Shown piece by piece: positions 24,401 to 33,198 of a stretch of 64,000 nt of DNA; within the stretch, counting starts at the first letter, position 1, and each line of letters starts with the position of its first letter. The notes below the pieces were generated by a model that saw only the letters and a program-made list of their open reading frames with translations, ran no database searches and was not told the DNA's origin. Source of the DNA: Agrobacterium cucumeris (GTDB taxonomy: Bacteria; Pseudomonadota; Alphaproteobacteria; Rhizobiales; Rhizobiaceae); NCBI RefSeq assembly GCF_030036535.1, contig NZ_CP080388.1, positions 2,103,001 through 2,167,000 of the forward strand, written 5' to 3'. A program made the translations under genes and the position numbers.

Positions 24401-25987
24401 ATGCCTTGTTCCATCACCCTTTCAGACCTCTCATGGTCCACGCCTGACGGTCATCCGCTCTTTTCCAACATCAATCTTCGCTTCGGTCCCGAACGGGCCG
24501 GGCTGGTCGGGCGCAACGGCGTCGGCAAGACCACGCTTCTGAAGCTGATTGCCGGTGAATTGTCGCCGTCCGCCGGCACGGTCTCCGTCTCCGGCAGGAT
24601 CGGCGTTCTCAGGCAAATCGTGCAGGTCATGCCCGGGGAGACCGTCGCGGATCTCTTCAATGCGCGTGAGGCGCTCAAGGTTCTTTCCAGCGCCCAGGCG
24701 GGGCTGGCCACACTCGAAGAGCTTGGCGACGTTGACTGGATGCTGGAGGAAAAAATTGCCGATGCGCTGGCTGCGGTCGGGTTGGACGCTTCGCCTTCAA
24801 CGCTGCTTTCGGCACTGTCCGGCGGGCAGCGCACACGGGCGGCACTTGCAGCCCAAATCCATGCCGCCCCGGACTTCCTGATCCTCGACGAACCGACCAA
24901 CAATCTCGACCGTGACGGTCGTCTGTTCGTCGCCGATTTTCTGGCGGGTTGGCGTGGCGGAGCGATTGTCGTCAGCCATGATCGGGAACTTCTCGATACA
25001 TTTGATGCGATCGTCGAAATGACGACGTTGGGCGCAACCCGTTATGGCGGCAACTGGAGCCATTACCGCGCGCAAAAGGCACTGGAACTGGCCGCCGCCG
25101 AACAGGATCTCGCCAGCGCCGGGAAGCGCCTTGCCGAGGTAAAACGTCGGTCGCAGGAAGCACTGGAACGCAAGGCAAGGCGTGACGCAAAGGGCGCCGC
25201 CAAAGCGGCAAAGGGGGATATGCCCCGCATTGCCGCCGGCGGCATGAAAAGACGAGCCGAAAAGACCAGCGGCGACAATGCCAATCTCGCCAGTCGCCTG
25301 AAAGCCGAAGCGACCGAGGATTTGCAGACGGCGCGCCAGCGGATCGAAGTCCTTCAGGACCTTACTGTCACCCTGCCACCCAGTGGGTTACACAAGACCA
25401 GGACCGTGCTGAGCCTGCAAAACCTGACCGCGGGCTATTCGGGAAAACAGCCCGTATTTGCCGATCTGTCCTTCGAAATCACCGGCCCGCAGCGCGTGGC
25501 CGTGACAGGCCCGAACGGATCGGGAAAAACGACGCTGCTTTCCGTGATCAGGAAGGAACTGCAGCCATTGTCAGGAACGGTCCACCTCGGTGTGACGTCC
25601 GTCTTTCTGGACCAGCAGGTCAGCCTGCTGGATCCGAAGCTGTCGATCCGCGACAATTTCCTTCACCTCAACCCGCAGGCCGGGGAGAACGCCTGCAGGG
25701 CAGCGCTTGCCCGCTTCATGTTTCGTGCCGATGCCGCCTTGCAGATCGTAGGGACGCTTTCGGGTGGCCAGATGCTGCGCGCGGGTCTCGCCTGCGTTCT
25801 TTGTGGCCCGCAGCCGCCGCAACTGCTGATCCTCGATGAACCGACAAACCATCTGGATATCGATTCCATCGCGGCCGTGGAGGCCGGCCTGCGGGCCTAT
25901 GACGGCGCGCTCCTGGTTGTCAGCCATGATGAAGCGTTTCTCGGCGAGATTGGCATCGACCGGCGGCTTACCCTTGGGCGGCCGTGA
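24401..25987 (+). CDS. ABC-F family ATP-binding protein
   Basis: A 528-residue soluble protein with two ATPase domains and no membrane segment. Domain 1 has GRNGVGKTTLLKL, LSGGQRTRAALAA and LILDEPTNNLD. Domain 2 has GPNGSGKTTLLSV, LSGGQMLRAGLACVL and LILDEPTNHLDIDS. Between them is a Lys/Arg/Ala-rich helical linker (ALERKARRDAKGAAKAAKGD), shorter than in classical Uup. ABC-F proteins act on ribosomes, in translation rescue or antibiotic protection. ATG 24401 with AGGGGA upstream fits domain 1; upstream in-frame ATGs lack support. Its end overlaps the convergent TPR gene by 20 bp. The exact subfamily is not assignable by eye. Confidence 0.9.
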   Translation: MPCSITLSDLSWSTPDGHPLFSNINLRFGPERAGLVGRNGVGKTTLLKLIAGELSPSAGTVSVSGRIGVLRQIVQVMPGETVADLFNAREALKVLSSAQAGLATLEELGDVDWMLEEKIADALAAVGLDASPSTLLSALSGGQRTRAALAAQIHAAPDFLILDEPTNNLDRDGRLFVADFLAGWRGGAIVVSHDRELLDTFDAIVEMTTLGATRYGGNWSHYRAQKALELAAAEQDLASAGKRLAEVKRRSQEALERKARRDAKGAAKAAKGDMPRIAAGGMKRRAEKTSGDNANLASRLKAEATEDLQTARQRIEVLQDLTVTLPPSGLHKTRTVLSLQNLTAGYSGKQPVFADLSFEITGPQRVAVTGPNGSGKTTLLSVIRKELQPLSGTVHLGVTSVFLDQQVSLLDPKLSIRDNFLHLNPQAGENACRAALARFMFRADAALQIVGTLSGGQMLRAGLACVLCGPQPPQLLILDEPTNHLDIDSIAAVEAGLRAYDGALLVVSHDEAFLGEIGIDRRLTLGRP

Positions 25988-26303
25988 GGCGCCGTGATTG
26001 CGCACGCCGAAGCCGGACATCCATCTGCCGTTTCGCCTGGATGTCTCCTTTTTTCATGGCGACCGCGCTGCCTTCAGTCCACACGGCAACGGCACCGTCG
26101 TCGTCTGCGAGATGCATAAGGCATTCGCCAAGTGCAGCCCAGGCGGCCGAGTAATCGGGGTCCTGGTGAACCGCCTCGCGCAGATGTTGCGCCGCATCGT
26201 CGAATTGCCGCGCGGCCATCTGGGCCTTCGCCAGTGAAAAGCGCAGGAGAGGAGCATCTTTACCGTCTTCCAGCATCTTCAGGAGTTTCTCGATCATTGT
26301 CAT
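25968..26303 (-). CDS. Small TPR-repeat protein
   Basis: A 111-residue protein dominated by tetratricopeptide-like helices: LLRFSLAKAQMAARQFDDAA, HLREAVHQDPDYSAAWAALGECLMHLADDDGAVAVW, with a basic C-terminal tail (QAKRQMDVRLRRAQSRR). TPR units mediate protein contacts; no signal peptide is present, so it is cytoplasmic. The start could be 26303 (MTMIEK) or 26297 (MIEK). The 3' end overlaps the ABC-F gene tail-to-tail by 20 bp, so transcripts could form antisense pairs. I do not know a partner. Confidence 0.75.
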   Translation of the reverse strand: MTMIEKLLKMLEDGKDAPLLRFSLAKAQMAARQFDDAAQHLREAVHQDPDYSAAWAALGECLMHLADDDGAVAVWTEGSAVAMKKGDIQAKRQMDVRLRRAQSRRLTAAQG

Positions 26304-26391
26304 TCCATTGCAATGGTGGGCCTCATGCAAATCGATACGATGTCAAGCGCGGTTGAGGTCAAGCGAAGATTGGCGCTTCCCCGGAGTAAAC

Positions 26392-26410
26392 CTCCGCCGA
26401 TGGAGCGGAG
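26392..26410 (-). terminator. Weak candidate terminator of the LacI-type regulator gene
   Basis: On the minus strand CTCCGC and GCGGAG (6-bp stem, 7-nt loop) are followed by GTTTA, 5 bp beyond the regulator stop codon. The stem is short and the T tract poor, so function is uncertain. Confidence 0.4.
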
Positions 26411-26414
26411 TGTT

Positions 26415-27494
26415 TCACCTTGCTATGCGGCGTACCGCGACCGGATCCCAGATATCATCAAGCGGCCCTTCAAGGGCGGTGCGCGGGGGAATGAGCTGCG
26501 GTTCGATAATGGTGACTTCGGGCTCTGCGCGGTTCTCTTCCAGCAGTTCGAACCCTTTTTCGAGCATTTGCGCAATATCGGGTTTGATCATGTAAACGGG
26601 AAAGGGAAGAAATGACGCGAAGGGGTCGTAGTCAAAACAGCCGACGACGATGTCGCCGAATGCTTCCCCGTCATGACGCCCCATGAAACGAAGCAACCCT
26701 TCGAAGTTGATCGATGAATTGACGAAGAAACAGCGGGGAAGACGGCCTCTGCGCTCGAAGAAGCGTTCGAATGCCAGTTCCGTCATACGCGGCGAATAGC
26801 CGGTGATCTCGATATCGTCACCACTCTGCACGCCGAAATAATCGGCTTTAGCGGCATGAAAGCCGTCAATTCGCTCGCGGCTGGCGTGGTCGTCATGACC
26901 ACCGAACAGGATGACGTCGTCAGGGCCGAGCGACCCACCCTTTGCCGCATGGGCAAGGATTGCCGATGTCAGGATTTCCGCGCCGTGCCGGTTGTTGGAA
27001 ATGACGGACGACGCAAATTTGCCGGGCAGGTCGATATTGACGTGCGGAAGGGCTGCGCGGGCGCAGACCTGGTGTACGCCATCAGGATCGGTGACGCCGG
27101 CGATGAACAGGGCATCAATCGAATAGGCGATCAGCGTCTCGACGGTGCGACGTTCCTCCTCGGGGTCGCGCCGCCCGGAGACCACCATCGGCGACAGGCC
27201 GCGTTTGCGTGCCTGCCCCTCGAAGGTCTGCGCCATCGATGAAAAGAACCGGTTGTCATAAACCGGCACCAGGAGCCCGACGAGACCGGATTTTGAGCTC
27301 CTGAGGCCACGGGCCTGCAGATTGGTGGTGTAGCGCTGTGCCTTGGCGAGCGAGAGAATCTTGTCTGCGGTTTCCTCCGAAATCCGCCGTTTGCGCCACG
27401 ATCCATTCAACACTGCGCTCACTGTCGAGGCTGACGCGCCAGACAAGAGCGACAAGTCATAAATGGTGGCTTTCTTGGAACTTATGCCTGTCAC
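26415..27494 (-). CDS. psiR: LacI-family regulator of the ketose operon (PsiR-like)
   Basis: A 359-residue LacI-type repressor. The N-terminal helix-turn-helix and hinge read ATIYDLSLLSGASASTVSAV, then LNGSWRKRRISEETADKILSLA. The sugar-binding core follows (GLVGLLVPVYDNRFFSSMAQ; DALFIAGV; DDVILFGGHDDHASRERIDGF; GDIVVGCFDYDPF). It starts at GTG 27494 behind GGGGAG. It is divergent from a rare-ketose transporter and epimerase operon; a LacI-type D-psicose-responsive regulator called PsiR is known from A. tumefaciens, and position and content fit it. It should repress the operon by binding the dyads at 27570-27609 and release on D-allulose or a phosphate of it. The symbol is inferred from context. 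Confidence 0.85.
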   Translation of the reverse strand: MTGISSKKATIYDLSLLSGASASTVSAVLNGSWRKRRISEETADKILSLAKAQRYTTNLQARGLRSSKSGLVGLLVPVYDNRFFSSMAQTFEGQARKRGLSPMVVSGRRDPEEERRTVETLIAYSIDALFIAGVTDPDGVHQVCARAALPHVNIDLPGKFASSVISNNRHGAEILTSAILAHAAKGGSLGPDDVILFGGHDDHASRERIDGFHAAKADYFGVQSGDDIEITGYSPRMTELAFERFFERRGRLPRCFFVNSSINFEGLLRFMGRHDGEAFGDIVVGCFDYDPFASFLPFPVYMIKPDIAQMLEKGFELLEENRAEPEVTIIEPQLIPPRTALEGPLDDIWDPVAVRRIAR

Positions 27495-27538
27495 TTCGAT
27501 CTCCCCAGCTGATTCCGATTATTAGAGCACGCATCCCC

Positions 27539-27566
27539 TTGACGGAAGGGAGCTTCATGATATGGT
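27539..27566 (+). promoter_or_regulatory. Sigma70-type promoter of the ketose operon
   Basis: TTGACG (27539-27544) and TATGGT (27561-27566) are separated by 16 bp. Transcription would start near 27573, inside the first LacI-type operator, giving a leader of about 160 nt before the binding-protein gene. Confidence 0.55.
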
Positions 27567-27569
27567 TAT

Positions 27570-27609
27570 TGCACCATCGATTGTGCAGTTTAGCAATATC
27601 GATTGTGCA
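27570..27609. promoter_or_regulatory. Two LacI-type operators, 22 bp apart
   Basis: The 14-bp sequence ATCGATTGTGCAGT occurs twice (27576-27589 and 27598-27611), two helical turns apart. The first copy is part of an 18-bp dyad centred on ATCGAT with arms TGCAC and GTGCA (27570-27587); the second is an imperfect dyad (27592-27609). CG-centred palindromes of this size are typical LacI-family operators, and the first overlaps the predicted transcription start. Confidence 0.7.
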
Positions 27610-27731
27610 GTATGGTTGCTATGGGAGTGGCAAGGGAGAGTCTCGAATAAGCGAGATGAGAGATTTGAAGCGCGGCAGGGAAAAACTGGCTGCGGCGGAT
27701 TTCGTTTGCCGATTTTTTGAGGAGGAACATC

Positions 27732-28709
27732 ATGAAGAAAATTATTGCTGCGGCGCTCGGCCTGTCGCTTGCGCTGCTCTCATCCGCGGCCTTCGCCGAA
27801 GGGCCGAAGGTTGGCGTCGTCGTCAAGATCGGCGGTATTCCGTGGTTCAACGCCATGGAGGCCGGCATCAAGGAACAGAGCAAGAAGCTCGGCGTTGATG
27901 GTTTCATGGTTGGCCCGACCAGCGCCGACCCGGCGCTGCAGGTTCGTGCCATCGAAGACCTGATCGCCCAGAAGGTCGATTTTATCGGGGTCGTGCCGAA
28001 TGATGCGAAGGTGCTTGAGCCGGTGCTGAAGAAGGCCCAGGCCGCCGGCATCAAGGTCATCACCCATGAATCGCCCAAGCAGCTCGGCGCCGACTGGGAT
28101 TTTGAACTGGCTTCCGCCAAGGGTTTTGGTGAAGCGCATGGCAAGCTTCTGGCGGAAAAGATGGGCGGCAAGGGTTCTTATGCCGTCTTCGTCGGTTCGC
28201 TCACCGTGCCGCTTCACAATGCCTGGGCCGATGCCGCCATCGCCTATATCAAGGCCAATTATCCGGACATGAAGCTCGTCGGCGATCGCTACGGCGTCGC
28301 CGAAGATCTCGACAAGAGCCGGTCGACGGCGCTCGATCTGATGTCCGCCAATGCCGATCTGAGCGGTTTCCTTGCCTTCGGTTCGCAGGGACCGATCGGT
28401 GCCGGGCGTGCCGTCGAAGAGCGGCGCAAGGATGGCAAGGTCTTCGTCATCGGCCCGTTTTCGCCGGGGCAGGGCGCCAAGCTGATCAAATCGGGCGCGC
28501 TGACAGGCGGCTTCATGTGGAACCCGAAACAGGCCGGTGAGGTCTTCATCACGCTCGCCGACCGTATCGCCAAGGGCGAAACGCCCAAGGCCGGCGACAA
28601 TATCGAAGGTCTCGGCACCATCAATCCCGAGGGTAACACCATCGTCGTCGATCAGCTTTTGAAGATCGACAAGGAAAGCATCGACAAGCTCGTTTCCATG
28701 GGCCTCTGA
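27732..28709 (+). CDS. Sugar ABC transporter periplasmic binding protein (ketose/D-allulose operon)
   Basis: A 325-residue type I periplasmic sugar-binding protein. Signal peptide KKIIAAALGLSLALLSSAAF ending near AFAEG; mature motifs VGVVVKIGGIPWFNAMEAGI, PTSADPALQVRAIEDLIAQKVDFI, GIKVITHESP and GFLAFGSQGPIGAGRAV. GAGGAGGAAC precedes ATG 27732. It delivers a sugar, probably D-allulose or a related ketose, to the two permeases downstream. The operon also encodes D-allulose 3-epimerase and a kinase, which is the basis for the substrate guess. A strong stem-loop follows its stop. Confidence 0.92.
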   Translation: MKKIIAAALGLSLALLSSAAFAEGPKVGVVVKIGGIPWFNAMEAGIKEQSKKLGVDGFMVGPTSADPALQVRAIEDLIAQKVDFIGVVPNDAKVLEPVLKKAQAAGIKVITHESPKQLGADWDFELASAKGFGEAHGKLLAEKMGGKGSYAVFVGSLTVPLHNAWADAAIAYIKANYPDMKLVGDRYGVAEDLDKSRSTALDLMSANADLSGFLAFGSQGPIGAGRAVEERRKDGKVFVIGPFSPGQGAKLIKSGALTGGFMWNPKQAGEVFITLADRIAKGETPKAGDNIEGLGTINPEGNTIVVDQLLKIDKESIDKLVSMGL

Positions 28710-28726
28710 TCCTCCCCGGAGCCGCA

Positions 28727-28760
28727 GGCGTCGCGCGAGATGGAATGCTCGCGCGACGCC
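28727..28760 (+). repeat. 13-bp perfect stem-loop after the sugar-binding-protein gene
   Basis: GGCGTCGCGCGAG and CTCGCGCGACGCC pair perfectly around an 8-nt loop, 17 bp after the stop codon. There is no T tract. It probably stabilises the upstream message or limits read-through into the ATPase gene. Confidence 0.75.
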
Positions 28761-28827
28761 CATCCCAAGAAACATGCCGAGCGCCACGTCTGCGATGCTT
28801 TCGCGGCGAAAGGAGAGATACGCTATC

Positions 28828-30318
28828 ATGAGCGCAGAACCGCTCCTGTCCCTCAAGAATGTCAAAGTCACCTTTGGCGGCGTGCGCGCCCTGAAAGGCG
28901 TTTCTTTCGAGGTCAATCCCGGTGAAGTGCATTGCCTGGCCGGCGAAAACGGCTGTGGCAAAAGCACGCTGATCAAGGTCATAACAGGCGTTTATACGCC
29001 CGAAAATGATGCTGAACTGTATTTCGACGGCAAGCCGATAGCCGCGATGACCCCGACGCTTGCGCAAGCGCTTGGCATTCAGGTGATCTGGCAGGATCTG
29101 GCGCTGTTTGATGAAATGTCGGTGGCGGAAAATATCGGCTTTCAGTACGCGGTGAACGGCAGATACGGGCTGGTCGACAAAGGCGCGATCGCAAAAGCGG
29201 CCGAGAAGGCTTTGGCCCGGCTCGGTGTCGAGATCGATCTCGACAAGCCGCTCAAGGAACTGCCCATTGCCCAGCGCCAGATCGTGGCGATTGCCCGTGC
29301 ACTGGTCGGGGAAGCCCGCCTCGTTTTCATGGACGAGCCCACCGCGTCGCTGACGCAATCGGAAACGGACTACCTGATCGACATCGTCCGCAACCTCTCA
29401 GCCTCCGGCGTTGCGGTTGTGTTCGTCTCGCACCGCCTTGCGGAAGTGCTTGAGATTTCAGATCGCATAACCGTTTTGCGCGATGGGTCGCTTGTCGGGG
29501 TCTTCCCGGTTGAAGGCATGACCCAGTCACGCGTGACCGAACTGATGACCGGCCGCAACTTCGACAGCGCCGTCATTGCCGCTGATCACAATGACAAGCC
29601 CGTTGTTCTCTCCGTGCGCGGGCTGACGCGCGCCGGTGAGTTTGAAGATGTGTCTTTCGATCTGCGGCAGGGCGAAACGCTGGGGATTACTGGCCTGCTG
29701 GGAGCCGGACGCACCGAACTGGCCTTGACCCTTTTCGGCATGCATCGGCCGCAATCGGGTGAAATCCTGATCGACGGGAAGAAGGTGAATTTCCATTCCA
29801 ACCGGGATGCGATCCGGGCCGGCGTTGCCTATCTTTCCGAAGACCGGCTGGCGCTTGGTCTCAATCAGCCCCAGTCGATTGCCGACAATCTCGTCATGGC
29901 CTCGCTTGACCGGTTGCTGACGGGCGGCCTTATCTCGCCATCGAAAAAGGCGGATGTGGTTTCCCGCTGGATTTCAGCGCTCGGCGTCAAGATCGGCCTG
30001 CCGGAAGACCCGATCCGTACGCTTTCGGGCGGCAACCAGCAGCGCGTGGCGATTGCCAAGTGGCTGGCCATCGGCCCGAAAATCCTCATCCTCGACGCGC
30101 CGACCGTGGGGGTCGATGTCGGCGCCCGCGCCGGCATCTTCGAAATTGTCCGCAAGCTCGCCGCAGAGGGTCTCTCGATCATCGTGATCTCCGACGAAGC
30201 CCCAGAAGTCTATTTCAACACCGACAGGGTCATTCACATGGTCGAAGGCCGGTTCCACGCCACCCATGATCCGCGACATGTGTCGCTTACCGAACTGGAG
30301 TCCGCCATCTATGCGTAG
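28828..30318 (+). CDS. Sugar ABC transporter ATPase with two ATPase domains
   Basis: A 496-residue RbsA/MglA-type ATPase. Domain 1: GENGCGKSTLIKV, a divergent signature in ELPIAQRQIVAIARAL, Walker B LVFMDEPTASLTQSE. Domain 2: GAGRTELALTLFG in place of a classic Walker A, LSGGNQQRVAIAKWL and LILDAPTVGVDVGA. A degenerate second site is normal in this family; the Ala in DAPT replaces the usual Glu and is worth noting. ATG 28828 has AAGGAGAG upstream; an earlier in-frame ATG at 28774 follows the hairpin without a ribosome site. It energises the two permeases that follow and overlaps the first by 8 bp. Confidence 0.93.
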   Translation: MSAEPLLSLKNVKVTFGGVRALKGVSFEVNPGEVHCLAGENGCGKSTLIKVITGVYTPENDAELYFDGKPIAAMTPTLAQALGIQVIWQDLALFDEMSVAENIGFQYAVNGRYGLVDKGAIAKAAEKALARLGVEIDLDKPLKELPIAQRQIVAIARALVGEARLVFMDEPTASLTQSETDYLIDIVRNLSASGVAVVFVSHRLAEVLEISDRITVLRDGSLVGVFPVEGMTQSRVTELMTGRNFDSAVIAADHNDKPVVLSVRGLTRAGEFEDVSFDLRQGETLGITGLLGAGRTELALTLFGMHRPQSGEILIDGKKVNFHSNRDAIRAGVAYLSEDRLALGLNQPQSIADNLVMASLDRLLTGGLISPSKKADVVSRWISALGVKIGLPEDPIRTLSGGNQQRVAIAKWLAIGPKILILDAPTVGVDVGARAGIFEIVRKLAAEGLSIIVISDEAPEVYFNTDRVIHMVEGRFHATHDPRHVSLTELESAIYA

Positions 30319-31327
30319 GCTCATCCTCGGACATACGACCGAATTCACGCTGCTTGTGGTCATGGTGCTGCTCTGCACGGGCCTGTCCTTTGCAACCGAC
30401 CGTTTCCTCACCATCTCCAATGCCTTCGATGTGCTGAATGTCTCGGCGGTCAACATCATCTTTGCGGTCGGCCTGCTTGTCGTGCTGATTTCGGGCGGTA
30501 TCGACATCTCCTTCGCGGTTGCCGCTTCCGTCGTGCAATATGTCACGGTGCTGGCGCTCAATGCGCTCGGCGGCGGCAACTGGGCGGAGGGTTTCATCAT
30601 TGCCGGCGCCGTCGGCCTTGGTCTCGGTTTCGTCAACGCCTTCCTCGTCTGGCGGCTCAACATCATTTCCATCGTCGCGACCATTTCCACTTTCAACATC
30701 TTCTTCGGGCTGTTGATGTTCTTCACCAAGGGCGTGTCGATCTACGATCTGCCGGAATGGCTTTCGACCCGCGTGGTGTTTTATGAGCGCGAGATGCCGG
30801 ATGGTTCCTGGGTCGAGCTGACATTGCCGGTCGTGGTCATGATCCTCTGCTGCTTCGCCACCTGGTTCATGATTTCCCGCACCACGGTCGGCCGCAAACT
30901 TTATGCTTTCGGTGACAATCCGGAAGGCGCACGCCGCTTCGGCATCAATATCGGCGCCATGCATTATATTTCCTTCGGCTGGCTCGGCCTGATGGCGGGC
31001 ATTGCCGGGCTCATGCAGGCGCATTACGCGCAGGAGGTCGTGCCCAACGCGCTTTATGGCCGCGAGCTGGATGTTCTTGCTGCCACCGTGCTTGGCGGCG
31101 CGCGGCTTGGCGGCGGCAAGGGTTCGGTCATCGGCTGCGTGCTTGGTGTGTTGATGGTGTCCATCACCCAGAACGGCCTCAACCTGATGGGCGTCTCTCC
31201 CTTTGCATTCAAGATGATCGTCGGCGCCATCATTCTCATTGCAATCACGCTGTCCTCCACCCGGTTCGACAAGCTGCTGCCGGCAGCCTTGCGGACCTCC
31301 GCTAAAAAGGGGAGTGCGCAGCGATGA
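30311..31327 (+). CDS. Sugar ABC transporter permease 1 (RbsC-like)
   Basis: A 338-residue inner-membrane permease of the RbsC family with eight or more membrane segments. Characteristic stretches are GLLVVLISGGIDISFAVAAS, NAFLVWRLNIISIVATISTF and LDVLAATVLGGARLGGGKGS. ATG 30311 overlaps the end of the ATPase gene by 8 bp, and its stop overlaps the next permease start. Having two different permease genes in one operon implies a heterodimeric channel, as in LsrCD-type transporters. Confidence 0.92.
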   Translation: MRRLILGHTTEFTLLVVMVLLCTGLSFATDRFLTISNAFDVLNVSAVNIIFAVGLLVVLISGGIDISFAVAASVVQYVTVLALNALGGGNWAEGFIIAGAVGLGLGFVNAFLVWRLNIISIVATISTFNIFFGLLMFFTKGVSIYDLPEWLSTRVVFYEREMPDGSWVELTLPVVVMILCCFATWFMISRTTVGRKLYAFGDNPEGARRFGINIGAMHYISFGWLGLMAGIAGLMQAHYAQEVVPNALYGRELDVLAATVLGGARLGGGKGSVIGCVLGVLMVSITQNGLNLMGVSPFAFKMIVGAIILIAITLSSTRFDKLLPAALRTSAKKGSAQR

Positions 31328-32319
31328 GCAGCTTCGTTCGGAAATTCAACGCGATTTTCGGTGCCGACATGGCCGGACCGGTGATTGCCTTTGTCGCGGT
31401 CATGCTCATCTTCGGGACGCTGGCGGATAATTTCCTGTCGCTCGCCACATTCGGTTCGGTCGCCTTCCAGCTGCCCGAACTCGGTCTTTTGACACTGGCG
31501 ATGCTGCTGCCGCTGCTGACCGGCGGGATCAATCTTTCCGTCACCTTCGCCGCCAATCTGTCGGGGCTGGCGGCAGCCTGGGTGCTGCAGGCCCATGGCG
31601 GCGTGGACGCACCGCCGAGCGCCTTCCTGCTCGCCTGCCTTGCCGCCCTCGCCACCGGTGGTGCTGCCGGCGCCATGACCGGCGCGGCGATTGCCTATAC
31701 CCGCGCGCACCCGATCCTCGTCACCCTGTCGATGATGATTTTCCTGCGCGGGCTCGGGGAGTTCCTGACGCGTGGCGGCGATGTTTCCGGTTTTCCGGCC
31801 TATATGGCGCCGCTTGGTCACGGCACGCTTTTCGGGCTGCCCATCCCGCTGCTGATCTTTATCGCCTGCGTCGGGCTGTGGCACGTGCTCCTCACCCGCA
31901 CGAAGCTCGGTTTCGGTCTGCTGATGATCGGCTCCAATATCGAGGCGGCGCGTTATTCCGGTCTCAACACCCGCAAGATCCAGGTACTCGTCTACACGCT
32001 CTCGGGTCTCATGTGTGCCGTCGCCGGCATCATCATGCTTGCCCGCTTCAACTCGGTGCGTGTGGGACACGGTGAATCCTACCTGCTGATCACGGTACTG
32101 GCGGCGTTTCTCGGCGGCATCAATCCATTCGGCGGCTTCGGCCGTGTGCTGCCCGTCTTCGTCGCGCTGATCGTGCTGCAGCTCCTTTCATCCGGGCTCA
32201 ACCTTCTCGGCGCCAACCAGCATCTGGCAACGGCGCTGTGGGGTGTGCTGATGATTGTCGTCATGGCGGCGCGCGGCCTGTTTTCAGGTTACTTCGCATC
32301 TCTCAGAAAGAAGGTATGA
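31324..32319 (+). CDS. Sugar ABC transporter permease 2 (RbsC-like)
   Basis: A 331-residue second RbsC-type permease, coupled to the first by an ATGA overlap. Visible features are MLLPLLTGGINLSVTFAANL, TRAHPILVTLSMMIFLRGLG, IGSNIEAARYSGLNTRKIQV and ITVLAAFLGGINPFGGFGRV. It is clearly diverged from permease 1, supporting heterodimer formation. The first epimerase gene starts 2 bp after its stop. Confidence 0.92.
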   Translation: MSSFVRKFNAIFGADMAGPVIAFVAVMLIFGTLADNFLSLATFGSVAFQLPELGLLTLAMLLPLLTGGINLSVTFAANLSGLAAAWVLQAHGGVDAPPSAFLLACLAALATGGAAGAMTGAAIAYTRAHPILVTLSMMIFLRGLGEFLTRGGDVSGFPAYMAPLGHGTLFGLPIPLLIFIACVGLWHVLLTRTKLGFGLLMIGSNIEAARYSGLNTRKIQVLVYTLSGLMCAVAGIIMLARFNSVRVGHGESYLLITVLAAFLGGINPFGGFGRVLPVFVALIVLQLLSSGLNLLGANQHLATALWGVLMIVVMAARGLFSGYFASLRKKV

Positions 32320-32320
32320 C

Positions 32321-33169
32321 GTGCAAGGCTTTGGTGTTCACGCAATGATGTGGTCCCTCAACTGGGATCATGAAAGCGCCAGGCGGGCCATTGCCGGTGC
32401 TGCGGATTATGGGCAGGATTTCATCGAGATTCCGCTTGTCGATCTCCCATCCGTCGATACGGCGCATACCCGCGCCCTGCTGGAGAAATACGGTCTGCGG
32501 GCTGTCTGCTCGCTGGTTCTGCCGGAACCTGCCTGGGCGTCCGTCCGCCCGGACGCAGCCATCGCGTATCTGAAGGCCGCGCTGGACAAGGCATCCGAAA
32601 TGGGCGCGGAAGCGCTGACGGGCGTCACCTATGGCGGCACCAGCGAGCGTACGGGTTTCCCGCCGACACAGGCTGAATACGACAATCTGACACGCGCACT
32701 ATCTCAGGCTGCCGGCCACGCGAAGACGCTTGGCCTGCAATTCGGTATCGAGGCTGTCAACCGCTACGAAAACCATCTGGTCAACTCAGCCGAGCAGGCC
32801 GTGGCGCTGGTTGAGCGTATCGGTGCCGACAATATCTTTGTCCATCTCGATACCTTCCACATGAACATGGAAGAGAAGGGCATCGCCAGTGGCATCATCG
32901 CTGCCCGTAACCATCTGAAATACATGCATATGTCGGAAAGCGACCGCGGCACTCCGGGCTTCGGCAACGTTGCCTGGGACGCGGTGTACGCCGCACTCGC
33001 GGCCATTGGCTTCAAGGGCGTGCTGACGCTCGAGAGTTTCGCCGCGATGCCGCAGGAGATGGCGGGTGCGATTTCCACCTGGCGGCCGGTCGCGTCAGGC
33101 GCAGACGAGGTCCTCGACAAGGGGCTGGCCTTCCTGCGCGACAAGGCAAGCCAGTACCGGATTTTCTGA
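32321..33169 (+). CDS. Sugar (ketose) 3-epimerase-like TIM-barrel protein
   Basis: A 282-residue xylose-isomerase-like barrel protein. Four putative metal ligands, E144 (FGIEAVNRYENH), D177 (VHLDTFHMN), H203 (YMHMSESD) and E238 (LTLESF), have exactly the spacing (33, 26, 35) of the D-allulose 3-epimerase encoded at 33929. It should epimerise a ketose or ketose phosphate at C3, or isomerise a related sugar. The start is GTG 32321, 2 bp after the permease stop, with AGAAGG upstream. The presence of two members in one operon suggests different substrates. Confidence 0.86.
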   Translation: MQGFGVHAMMWSLNWDHESARRAIAGAADYGQDFIEIPLVDLPSVDTAHTRALLEKYGLRAVCSLVLPEPAWASVRPDAAIAYLKAALDKASEMGAEALTGVTYGGTSERTGFPPTQAEYDNLTRALSQAAGHAKTLGLQFGIEAVNRYENHLVNSAEQAVALVERIGADNIFVHLDTFHMNMEEKGIASGIIAARNHLKYMHMSESDRGTPGFGNVAWDAVYAALAAIGFKGVLTLESFAAMPQEMAGAISTWRPVASGADEVLDKGLAFLRDKASQYRIF

Positions 33170-33198
33170 CCGCAATCATTATCGGGGCGAGGAACACC

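Noticed and set aside
32321-33169. Hydroxypyruvate isomerase as product of the first epimerase-like gene
   Set aside because: Same barrel superfamily, but ligand spacing matches ketose 3-epimerases exactly and the operon context is ketose metabolism.
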